64,000 bases of DNA from Culex pipiens pallens (taxonomy: Eukaryota > Arthropoda > Insecta > Diptera > Culicidae): assembly GCF_016801865.2 (NCBI RefSeq), contig NC_068938.1, positions 24,754,158-24,818,157 on the forward strand, read 5' to 3'. Of this stretch, positions 12,101-23,080 are shown piece by piece. Numbering within the stretch: the first letter of the stretch is position 1; every line of letters begins with the position of its first letter. The notes below the pieces were generated by a model, which had not been told where the DNA came from, ran no database searches, and saw only the letters and a program-made list of their open reading frames with translations. The translations under genes and the position numbers were made by a program.

Positions 12101-14129
12101 TAAAAAAAAAATTGTGTTTTTTCCAAATCAAGTTTTAGTGACAAAATATATCTAAATAATATTTGGGAACAGTTTTTAAATGATTGCCCATGTTTTTCTT
12201 ATAAAAAAATGTGTTGCAGGCATGATCCTAAGATCAGTTTAAAATAAGCAATTTTATTTATTTTTGATTTTTTTTTTAATTGAACACTAAATTATTAACC
12301 TACATCCCCTACGTGCCCATGCGAATGCGAATGCGAATGCGAAACCTACATCCCCTACGTGCTCAGCTTTCCACAGTCCCCAGAACAAGGCCATAAAAAT
12401 CGGCAAGACTCGACATCTCAAAAGCACGGCTCGGTGGCCGGAGGAACAAATTGAAATAAAAATTTATGGATTCTAGGAAGAAACACTCCACTCCACAGGT
12501 TCTCACATCCTTTTAGCAGTAGCAGCCAGCAAGCCACCCCCTTCGGCAGCAGTCTCATCCATTATGTTTCACCCCCTTACCATATTCGATGCGACTGCTG
12601 ACTGCCACAGCAGCTCCGACTCGACTCATATCGGTAATTGAGGGGGAAAACATCTCGAGAATTGATCTTACATGTATCGAATGGCCGTCGAGGACCGGAC
12701 TGGCCACGGCCATCAGCATCTTAACTTGCAAGTTTATGGTGGCTGCTCTCTCTTTCTAGTTTACATCAGCATAGTGAAAGAAGGGGGTGGGGAGGTCACC
12801 GGCCAATAAATATCGTCCTCGATGAAACGAGACTTTCCACGGGGCCGCCGGGACCAGCCTTCGGAACACCTTCCTCCGGTGAACAGAATCGAGAATCGAG
12901 AAATCGAACACCGATCCTAATATCATTGATGACGAAAATTATTTACACTTTATGACTGGTGATGGCGAGTCGTTCTGCTCTTCAGGAAAAAGTCACCCCT
13001 CTCAAACCACACTATTCTTAAGAAATTCTCTAAAAAAAATCATAAAAAATGATTCAAACTAACATTTGTTTCAAAAATTGATACTGATGATTCAACTTAA
13101 AATACTTACAACGTATTAACAAAATAACGAAATTTTCAAAAAACTGCATTTTCCAGAGAACCGCCCTCTTGAAGCTGACTTTTGCGACGGGGAAATAAAA
13201 AACGTCGAAACATTGCACCGGTCGTTGACAACGACGAGCGCAGAACGTCAACGAGAACCACAAAATGTCTTGTTTCTGAAACCGGGACGTGACGGGGACC
13301 ACTTGAATCCCTTCGCGCGCCGGATGACGGAGTTGGGCGGAATTCGAGTCCTGGTTAAGGAATACGAGAGAACATCACTAATAGAAAATGGTTTTACGGT
13401 CGAATTTCTCCCGTGGTGTGGAGAGGTGAGGCTTCGATCTCTTGATGGCAACCAAGGTGGGTAATAAAATAATGCATTTTATGACTGGGATGACTTGGGG
13501 ACTGGGGATTCTAGCCCTCTCCCAGTCAATGGTGGCAAGGATGAAGGACCTTTTCACCAATGATGAAAGGTATGCATTTTCGAACATTTTTTTTTTTTTT
13601 TGTTTATAACAAAATTCCCTCGAAAACCTCATTTACAAAAATTATATTCACGTGATTCAATTTAAATTAAAATCTTGATTTTCAAAAAACACAATCGGAC
13701 ACTATCAAAATGAAAATTCATACGATTTTTTGAAATATCAGACTAGATTTGATACTCAAATATTTTTTACTCTTTGTTCAACTAATAAACTATTTTCGCA
13801 ACCCGCAAAGATTGGTAAAAAAATCATGATTAATAAAAAATATGCTTTTTGTTAAATTCTTCAAAAACGACATTATCTGGAACTATCATAACTAAGGGTC
13901 ACCCTAGTCACCAAACAATTAAGCTATGATGTTTTCGTGGGAAATTGCTGATTTTTTTTAATGGTCTGTAAACTTTAAAAGGTCGATGGAGATTTATTCT
14001 ATTCTTATTACTGTTTATTTATTTTTATTGGTAACACTCATTTAATGTAGTGAAATCTGCTAACCCTAATACAAACATATTTTTGCAGAAAAAACAGATC
14101 GCTGGTGATAAAAAAACAACTCTGATTTT
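12101..14129. other. Gene-free stretch with GC-richer island
   Basis: From about 12300 to 13600 the composition is GC-richer and looks single-copy. At 12297-12363 a 20-bp block AACCTACATCCCCTACGTGC occurs twice around a GCGAAT repeat. The 83-residue frame at 13213-13464 overlaps frames on the other strand and has no recognisable domain, so I do not call it a gene. Confidence 0.45.
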
Positions 14130-14548
14130 CAGCGATGGAATAATCATCATCAAAAGAAAATCATTGGACGTTCATCAAAAGAAAAAATCCGAAGGGAGCA
14201 TGGCTCTCCTCTCTCGCGCACGAAAGATCGGTAAAAGGAATCTAAAAAAATCATCATCTTGATTATTCGGCGGAACATCTTATTCACTACTACACGTGCA
14301 AGTGTAACGTCACACGTCAAAAAACGACCTGTCACATTTTGTAGATGGGCAATGTGTGTAAACAAAGTGAAATAAATACTTTTAAGTGGTGCTGATAAGG
14401 AAATTCACAAAAAATCATCAGCAGATTGATTTTCTTGGAGAATTTCGGGAGCGATTTTCTTTTGCGTGATTTGCCTCCTTTCTATTTCGCGGGTGAAGAA
14501 AGTTCGCTTGCGAAATTGATTTTTTTGGCGATTATTCCATCCCTGCTG
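14130..14548. mobile_element. Foldback MITE (CAGCGATGGAATAATC)
   Basis: The left end CAGCGATGGAATAATC and the right end GATTATTCCATCCCTGCTG are inverted copies, and further complementary blocks follow inward (GAAAATCATT against GATTGATTTTC-like sequence). Length 419 bp. Both flanks carry a short ATTTT that may be a target duplication. No transposase. Confidence 0.65.
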
Positions 14549-15298
14549 ATTTTTGAGGTCGGCTTTGAAGGGGCAAATCTTTAAAAAAATATTTGCAACT
14601 GCTTTATTATTTTATTGGCGATTTCATTGAAACCCGCCTGAATTTTGAGAATGATTGCTGTTGTTTTGCGATCATTTAATTTATTGTAACTTAGTTTGGA
14701 TTTAAAACTTGTTTATACAAAAAACTTTTTTCACAGTGCTTTACATCTTAATTTCAATATTTTACAAAATATACTAAAATGATTTCAAAATCACCTAAAA
14801 ATTTCAACATAGGGAAAATATTTAAAAGATTTCAGCTCATTGTTCTTTAAATTTCTTCAAAAAATATTGAAATTTATGAAACCACAAATTTGAATCCATG
14901 GTTCCTTTACACGGATAGAAATCCTGTAAGCTAATCCAGTACCTCTGTTTTTAACTATCTTCTGAAAAAATGACATCGATTCTTTTTTTGTTTACTAGTT
15001 CTTTAGAAAATATCAACTTTATTAATTTTCCTCAAAAAATATTAACTTCAATCTGAAGTAATAGCAATTTTTTGTTCAATTATAGCCAAATTTTTTTCGT
15101 ATATTTCACAATTTTACGAAATGAGTTAAAATGGGTTTTGGTGTATTTTTTCTGTAAAATAATTGAAAATACTAAAGAATAGGTCAGAATTAAACTTAAA
15201 CTATTTTTGGTTTTGCTTTTTTTAGTGGATTTCGAACAAAAAACAATAAAATGCGCCAAATCCAAATAATATTTAGAATAAGTTACGTTTGATAAAAA
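14549..15298. other. AT-rich stretch, no gene seen
   Basis: Low-complexity A/T sequence without a supported open frame or known repeat boundary. Confidence 0.5.
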
Positions 15299-15705
15299 AG
15301 GCTGGTAAAATTTTTATTTAAAGTTTTGTCTCCCAGCCCCTTCAAAATTGGCTCGAAAGATCAGGGGGCAATTTTTTTTCAAAAATCTTTAAAATTTCAA
15401 TGGAAATTTAAGCGCAATTACCTTAAATCAATTTAAAATGCATTCCCCTCCATTTAGAATCATTTTAAGCATGTTTGGGTTGATTTAAAAATCTATTGAA
15501 TGTTAGAAAATTTTCGATGTTTATTATTGAAAAAAAAATTTTTTGCTAAATTTTTTGTTGTTGTCAAATTATACATTTTTTTAACACTAATGATTGCAAA
15601 ACAACTATACTAGTGTAAAATACATTTTAAAACACCTTTTCCATGTAAATGTTGAAACTATGGCTTGTTATATCAATATTTACATTTTTTTATTTTTTGC
15701 CCTGA
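15299..15705 (+). repeat. MITE family 'AGGC', truncated copy
   Basis: It starts with AGGCTGGTAAAATTTTTATT and follows the order of the complete copy at 51735-52194: a C-rich tract, CCTTCAAAATTGGCTCG, then TAATGATTGCAAAACAACTA. It stops after a T-rich stretch near TTTTTTGCCCTGAA, without the right terminus. Confidence 0.65.
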
Positions 15706-18700
15706 ATTAAATGAAATCAACCCTGAATTAAATGAAATGGTTGGAGATTGTATAAAATACTCTTTAATACAGTTATGCTAATTTATCATTTTTAACGAAA
15801 TGCCAATATTTATGTTGACATTTTTGAAAGTATCTTTTATGCACTAACATTTTTTGATCAATTTACACTCGAAAGACAATAAATCTTATGGCTAAAAAAA
15901 TAATAAGTGTTATTCAATACTATAAATAATTATGCATAAAGACTATTCAATATTTTTCCTTAAATTTATTTATAGTTTTAAAGTTTTAAACATTTTTTGC
16001 TCATTATCTAAAAATTGGCTGCAGGAAAATGTTCTTATCATAGTCATAAAATACCAAAAATCACAAAATAAAATGTCTGCCTGCATAAGCAATATTCCGA
16101 TTAAAAACGATACAAAATAAATCCAAAAGAACCGGGATATTATTTCAATTTGATACTAGTTACTCTTGTCTCGATCACCTTTATTGTGTTTTTGGAGCAA
16201 TGGCAAGTTGTGGTTTGATTGAATTTCAATTTAACACAAAATATTACATGTATTAGTTCAGTTCATTTGAATTGTAAATGTTTTTCCAAGACCTGATTTT
16301 TTTAAATATACATATGAGAAAGACTTATACTTTTTCCATCTATTTTAAACCAAAAATAGAAGGATTTTCTATGGCCTTATTAAATAATAAGTTTACATTT
16401 TAACGCGCATGTTGAAAATAATAATAACAAACTGGCAAATCAATGCAAATTTCATAAAAATTTATCTAATTTCAACAATCAATCATTATTTTTGAATATT
16501 TGTATAACAATTTTTAATACATATTTTGTATTCACAACACCAAGCAGATTGTTGATTTTATAGTAATTTTTCTCGCAAATTCGCATTTTCCCGTATTTGG
16601 GAGGTCATTTTTATGCAACTTTCGTTCTTCGAACAACGTTACTTCTCTTGTTTTATGGTTTTCTTCTCCAATTTTTGTTATTTCTATTCGCATTCATCAT
16701 GCTTAGTTTATGTTTGTTTGGGATAGAATTGTGCCTATTCCAATTCCATGATTTTCTGATAATTCAAGAGTTCCTTTTTTTCGATGTTTTTTTTTTTTAA
16801 TAAAAATTTGATTTTTCAATTTGACTCGTTTTAATATTTACATAAGCTTATTTACTCTCCAGGTTTTTACCACACTGAAAAAAAAATCTATTTTCAGTTA
16901 TGAGCAATGTAATAAAGCTTATATCTGTAAGCCCATACATCCAATAGAAAAGCTGTCAAAGGCAAACTTGTGGAAAATTGGACGAGCTTACCAGTAAAAA
17001 TATTTACGAGACTGAAAAATCAAGTCTGTCATGTTGAAATCGCCAAAAACCACCAAAAACCCTATTTTTCAACATTTTTATTTTTAAAACCGCTGTATCT
17101 TTTATGTAAAATTGTCTGGGGAACCGATTCTCACTATCGGTTTTTGAAAATTTTGATGTTTAGACCACTTTTCAAAAAAACAGTTTTAGTAAATGATTTT
17201 TGAATTTTTTAGGAGAGACGTACCATCCAGCATTTTTCGTAAGTATTTTTGTCACATTTTAGGCTATTTTCACAAAAATTTTAAACGAAAAAAAATCGTG
17301 ACATCACCTTAAAATTTAACTTTTAAACTTAAAAATAGAAAATTCTCATAAAATTGGCGTGTATTGTTGTTTCAGTGTATTTTTTTAAAAAAGCCCATCA
17401 AATTTCCTTCAAGTTTGTATTTGACCACTTTTTGGTACGATGCAACGGCTCCGAGATACAGTAGTTTTTAAGTTACAAAAAACAAAAATATTTAAATAAC
17501 TTACGCCCGTCTCAAATGCCATTTTTAGTACAATTGGCTCCATATACACAAAAATGGCTTATATAGGCCTAGGATAACATGTCTAAAAAGTTTCATTGAA
17601 ATCGGAGAGTGTCGGGTACAAAAGTACCAGCTGGAATTGCTCTGAAAAATTGATTTTTGACGAATTTTTAGATCTTAAAGTATCTGTACTGAAATTCAAG
17701 ATTCAAATATCTTAAGCAAATGGTTGTGCATTGGGGGAAAAAAATATGAAATTTTGGAGAACCCAAAACCTTTTTAATGATTTTGGATTTGGATCTATAT
17801 TCGGGAGGTATTAATTGCACCGATTAAGCATACAATTGTGACAGTTACTTAATGTAGGTCTTCTTAATCAATTATGAAAAATCAGTTCCAACAATAACAT
17901 ATCCTCAAAAAATTACAACAAAAAAATATCATGAAAATGGTTTGTGCTCTCAGTTTATGACCTACCCCATACAGCCGGTAATGTCCCGCAAGGTTTGTCT
18001 CCAAACGACCGTTTGCCGCTCTGCAAAGTTAAATCACTTCATAAATTACAAGAAAGACATTTCCTGCTCGCCCATTAAGCGTTCACTCACATAATCTCTT
18101 AGTGCATGCACATACATAGTGTGGTGGTGATTTCGCAGCAGCAAGTTTTAAACAGTGCATAATTTACACTGCATTTTGTTGTGCACAAACAGAAGCACAA
18201 AAAAAATGTAGTGAGTAAGTAAGTGCGTTGGCATAAATCCCACAATTGCCGGCGACATTCCGAGACCGTTTTATTTCTTCCTCTGAAGGTGGTTACTTCG
18301 TCCACAGTCGAGACTGTGTTTTATGTTCAAGTGTGTTGAAAAGCAAAATTCTTTCGAAATGCACGCGAAAACAAAGCTCTGAGGAATCCATAAATAAATT
18401 TACCAACGCACACACATTCACACTCGCACCAAGTGTTGTGGTTCTGGAAAACCCATTTCCTTTCTGAGAGGTGTGATGATTATACTCTTTTTTGTTCGCT
18501 TTTCCCAGCACACCCTCTCGAGGGGTAACTATTTCCCCGTTACTTCCCGGCTGGAAAGGGATGAAAAAAAGTAGTTGTGGAAAACCAGTGGAAAAGCTAC
18601 CGCACTCTAGGGAAGTGGAGCCCGGGCTGATAATATATTTTCCACGCTGCAACAGGTGTTGAAATAATAAAATAATTTACAATCCATTCCGTTTGCCACC

Positions 18701-19356
18701 TGGCGCACGCCACAACCCACCGCGCACTGTTTGGGAAAACGACCGGACGACTTCAAAGGGTTATGGCGCGGGAAAAGCTGGAAGCGAGCGATTGGCCATG
18801 CGAGTACAGTGATGGGGGAAAAATTGTTGACTGTAGGAATGCTATAGTTCGATCATGAAGTACTAGAAAGAACTATACCATTAGAATTAAACCCACATAA
18901 TGGCCCACATTTTGATTTCCAAATAAAAATTACCAATACAAAATTTTATATTAAAATTCATGTAAACAATGTACATATTATCATTTTTATCATCTGTGAA
19001 TAAGATTTTCGAGAAATTTTAGTTTTGACTCAAAAATAATAAACAGTCACTCAAATGTTGAATTTTCCACATGAAGATTTCTGGAGCTTTTAAAAATTCT
19101 TCTCGAAGAAAAAGGTTCAAGGTAAAAAATAACTCCAAATAGTTTTTTTATTTAACTGTCTTCATGAGCAATTATCTTTCTTTCGTAAATAGTGATTTTG
19201 TAGGTACGAAACATTCTTGTTTCGAAATAAACCATTTGTATCAGTTGTATCATTAGTGTCTCTATACCAAAGTGCAATGAAAATAATTGCAATTTTATCT
19301 GAATTTTATTATGGATTTGGATCATATCTCTTCTCGATAGAAACTCTTCTAGGTAA
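15706..19356. other. Gene-free stretch, AT-rich then GC-richer
   Basis: Mostly A/T-rich. The part at 16970-17700 resembles other diverged non-coding repeat copies in this window. A short GC-richer, apparently single-copy island covers about 18000-18800. No exon with flanking splice signals or a recognised domain was found. Confidence 0.45.
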
Positions 19357-19364
19357 TTCTACAA

Positions 19365-20040
19365 CAGTGTTTCTCAAACGGTGAGGAATTCCCCCCTGGG
19401 GGATATTTGCCCATTATTGCGGGGGAATGAGGATGCAATAAAAATGTGATGCCTTTGAACGAGCCTGCAAACATTATCTTAGTCTGAAATATTCTTTGAA
19501 ACTATCGCATTGGAATAATATATAAAAACTTTTAAAATAGAAATCCTTTGGGTTTTCTATACCCTTTCAAACATAAGCTGTTTTTATAAAATAGAATGGA
19601 TTTTTAAATCATTTTTTGAGTTTTTAGTCTATTTTTAAGAGATTGTACAAACGATCCTAAAATTTAACAGTTTTTTGGAAAAATTAAATTGTACTTAAAA
19701 ATTCTTGTAGATTTTTCATTGCATTTTGAAAAGCAGATTTATTTTTTTTGTGGATTCTCTCATCTTTAAAAAAATACTTAAATTTTGATTATCGTCAGTC
19801 AGTCAGGAAACATTTGCAATAATTCAATCAGGAATAGTTAATTTATTGAAAAATGCAACTGTTTTAGGTTTTTTTTAACATTTTTTATGTTTATTTCGCA
19901 AATTATATTTAAATGTTTTGCATGATTTTAGTTTTTTTATTTAAACTTCAGTCTAATGACAACCATTAAATCTTAAATCATGAAATTTGATTAAAGTTTG
20001 TTCCAAATTTAAGGGGCGGGGGGAATGAAGTTCTGTTCTG
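19365..20040. mobile_element. Degenerate hAT-like element, no transposase
   Basis: The left end CAGTGTTTCTCAAACGGTG is typical of hAT-superfamily termini. An 8-bp direct repeat TTCTACAA at 19357-19364 and 20041-20048 matches the 8-bp target duplication of that superfamily. The right end ...GTTCTGTTCTG is a poor match to the left terminus. G/C tracts near both ends (CCCCCCTGGGGG; GGGGCGGGGGGAA) support a matched pair of subterminal regions. Confidence 0.5.
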
Positions 20041-20140
20041 TTCTACAAAATAAGTCACATTTTTAATGACTTGTCTTCACAAGTTTTTGATACGTTTTAG
20101 TGGACAAAAAAGACGATTTTTTTTATTGACAAGTTATATT

Positions 20141-21330
20141 GAGCATGAGCATGAGCATGAGAGACCACCCATGGTTGTCCTTCTCCGTTGCTGAACAGGA
20201 CCGTAATATCCTATCAAAACAACCGACCATACGCTTAAACGATCTAATGGTGTTTCCCTTATCAACAGCATGTATGAATGCGCTGAAAAGATAAAACATC
20301 AAGATCATTAAAACTAGATCTGGAGCAAATAGGTAACAGTCGTTGGCCACCAACGGCGCCCGCCATGTCAGTTTGTAGATCTCGGGGGATTGGGACGGGA
20401 ATGTTAGTTAGCACAGGTTGCTACCAAGGGTGGGTTCTATACGATATCCACACTCCCACGTGTGCCGGCCCCATCCGGTTCGAAGGACCAAAATGTACAG
20501 AACCGGATGGGGCCGGATCACTCTGGAGAGTTCCGGACAAATTGAAACGCGAGCGTAGAAACAAAACGAACTTTATTTGCTCTACTCGTACACGGAACGA
20601 TCTTCTTCCAACGGACTTTATTTGGGATCTAATTACTCTAACAAAAAACTACATGTAACATACATGGATCAGATCGGTGCATCTTCGCGCCACTGATCGC
20701 AGTAAGCTGGGAGGGTTAATTTTGTGAGAGTGGGACCACAGAGAGTTTAAAATTAGAGAGAAAGAGCGACTTCAGAACTGCCACCTAAACAGGCGAGAAT
20801 TAGTACGGCGCGGGGTAGCACCAGCCGCGCGTATCACAGTATATCATTAGTCGGATTTTGTTAGTGGGAAAGGGTAATGGCCAGGATTCATCATAGAGGA
20901 TGATGATGCGACCCAATAATCAATAAATTTTGTTTAATGATGTGATGTATTATGCATTCTCAAGGCAAATAGTCGGAGGATGCGGATGAGATTATTCCCG
21001 GTTATTTGGTGTTGAGTTTAGCATAAATGAGTAAATCTTAGACAGCCGGCTGTGGTAAGATAAAACCAACTAAAATGCGAAAACGCGAAACCGCCCGGAC
21101 CGAAATACACACACAATCGGGGGGACAACAAAGACGGAAACGGTATCGAAAATCCTGCGTGAAGACCGCGACGCGCACCGTTCAAATTCTGCAAGGCAAC
21201 TGTCAAACTTCACGAAATCGTCCGGACCGAAATACACACACAATCGGGGGGACAACAAAGACGGAAATGGCATCGAAAATCCTGCGAGATGACCGCGACG
21301 CGCACCGTTCAAATTCTCCAAGGCAACTCA
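20141..21330 (-). mobile_element. Non-autonomous retroposon with tandem 5' monomers
   Basis: A 1.19-kb insertion flanked by a direct repeat of about 22 bp (TTATTGACAAGTTATATT at 20123-20140; TTATCGACAAGTTATATT at 21336-21353, one mismatch). Read on the minus strand it starts with two tandem 127-bp monomers (about 21330 to 21070) and ends in (CATGCT)n just before the target duplication (20141-20160). A long variable target duplication and a simple-repeat 3' end indicate LINE-type target-primed integration. No endonuclease or reverse transcriptase is encoded. The 76-residue minus-strand frame at its 3' end may be a remnant of a parental LINE, which I cannot identify. Confidence 0.65.
21081..21330. 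repeat. Two tandem 127-bp monomers
   Basis: The block CCGGACCGAAATACACACAC recurs at 21095 and 21222 with the following hundred bases almost identical (for example GACCGCGACGCGCACCGTTC in both). They lie at the 5' end of the retroposon on its sense strand, the position where tandem promoter monomers occur in some LINEs. The promoter role is inference. Confidence 0.85.
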
Positions 21331-21353
21331 TTTTTTTATCGACAAGTTATATT

Positions 21354-22137
21354 TTTTAAGAACCAAATATAAATTGAAATATCAATAATAACTTTGAAAA
21401 AAATCAAAAAGACAAGAAAGTTTCACAAAGGTTTAATTTTGTGACAGTGAAAATCAAAAATCGGTCTAATATTTTTAAGCATTTCGCAACTTGAAGTAAG
21501 AAAGTAAACTGAGAAGCATCTAGGAAAAAAAATAGTTTTCATTATTTTCATTTCTTTCTTTGCAATAGCTCAGCAGCCAGAAGTCGAATCAACAATGTTT
21601 AAAAAAATATGTAAAAATACGAAAATTCGTCAATATTTTCTCATATATGTATTTACGAGAATGGACGCCATTTTCTCAATTCGAAAAACTCCATTTAAAA
21701 AGATTACCACATCAAAATTTTAAAAATAAATTTGCAATTCACATCACAATTTCACATCTAATCAATATTTTTGAAATTTTCCGAAACAATAAAAAATCAC
21801 TTTTTTATCTAAAAATCCTTGGTTGTCCAAAAACATTTCATCGATATGGGCTATTGGATTGGCTTAGTGATATATGACACAAACAAAAAGAATTCCACGA
21901 GGCCATGATTTTAAAGGACCGAACATCACAAAAAGTTTCAAGGAGCGTACAAAATGTTTAAATAACATACCAAAAGTTTTGTTAAAATACAGCCAATACT
22001 TTTTGCACTTTATTTACTATTATTCTTCAATAAACTATTAATTATCAATAAATTGTAAATTTCTTAGTCCACTGCAAATATTTTTCAAAGATTGTGGTTT
22101 GGTTGAGCGTTTTAGCAGAATGCATTACTGTGAATAC
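21354..22137. other. AT-rich stretch, no gene seen
   Basis: Low-complexity A/T sequence. The 76-residue frame at 21647-21877 has no domain or codon bias. The block TTTTTCAAAGATT at 22081-22093 recurs after the palindrome at 22343. Confidence 0.5.
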
Positions 22138-22346
22138 AAAGAGACGAGTTGTTCCTTTTAATTCCGCTATATATTTTTAATATCTTGACAGATACGTATT
22201 TCGTCTACTACTTGCAGACTTCATCAGTGTTCTGTTCTCGAGTCGAGAACAGAACACTGATGAAGTCTGCAAGTAGTAGACGAAATACGTATCTGTCAAG
22301 ATATTAAAAATATATAGCGGAATTAAAAGGAACAACTCGTCTCTTT
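22138..22346. repeat. Perfect 209-bp palindrome, possible Penelope-type ends
   Basis: Two 104-bp arms (22138-22241 and 22243-22346) are exact reverse complements around a single G at 22242. Each arm carries CTGATGA, a short hairpin, then GAAA, the skeleton of a hammerhead ribozyme; such motifs are known from Penelope-like retroelement terminal repeats. The block TTTCAAAGATT occurs just outside on both sides (22083 and 22344), so the region may be a duplicated terminal fragment inserted as a head-to-head pair. No protein is encoded. Confidence 0.9.
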
Positions 22347-22804
22347 CAAAGATTATTTGTTACCAGCTCCAATTTTTTTTTTGCACTTTTATTAACGTAT
22401 GAAAGTTGTTAAATCAAATGATTATGACTTTTTTAGCAAAAGCCAGTGAAAAAATTAAAAACCTGAATTTAGTCTTCGCGAAAACAGTTTTGTTTTGCTA
22501 AAAGAAAATGAAGTGTTATAAATTTATTTAAAAAAAATATATTGGCATGCTTTTTGTATTTTATTCCAAATATTTACTCTATGAACCTTATACATTTCCG
22601 TTTTAACATGTAATAATAACAACTTAGTCGCATTCATTTCATTATTTTTTTAAGATTTTGAAACAGAATCCAGATGTAATAAAGCAACTTGACAAAATGC
22701 GTAATTTTACTTGAAATTTCTTCAACGCCATTAATGTTAATTACTTTTAATGTCAATACAAATAGTGGCATTTTTCGAGACGAGATTTGTCTGATCACGC
22801 CTTC
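22347..22804. other. AT-rich stretch, no gene seen
   Basis: No open frame, RNA gene or repeat boundary that I can support. Confidence 0.5.
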
Positions 22805-23080
22805 CGTCGGAAGGGAAGTAAATGTTGGTCCCGGACTAACCTACAAAGGTTAGGTCGTTAGCTCAGTCCAGGTGTAGGAGTCGTCTCCCTGGGTCCCTGT
22901 CTCGGTGGAGTCGCTGGTAGGCAGTTGGACTAACAATCCAAAGGTCGTCAGTTCGAATCCCGGGGTGGATGGAAGCTAAGGTGTAAAAAGAGGTTTGCAA
23001 TTGCCTCAACAATCAAGCCTTCGAACACCTAGTTTCGAGCAGGAATCTCGCAATCGAGAACGCCAAGGCAATGCTGTAGA
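22805..23080 (+). mobile_element. tRNA-derived SINE, plus strand
   Basis: It contains a tRNA-like unit at about 22908-22975 with an anticodon-type hairpin (TTGGA, loop CTAACAA, TCCAA) and a box B GGTCGTCAGTTCGAATCCC. Upstream is CCGTCGGAAGGGAAGTAAA and downstream CAAGCCTTCGAACACCTAG, both shared with the dimeric SINE at 28443-28830. The 5' monomer of that dimer is absent here, so this is a truncated or older arrangement. Confidence 0.75.

Noticed and set aside
20365..20658. 97-residue open frame as a gene
   Set aside because: It lies inside the retroposon, crosses the 17-bp hairpin and shows no domain.
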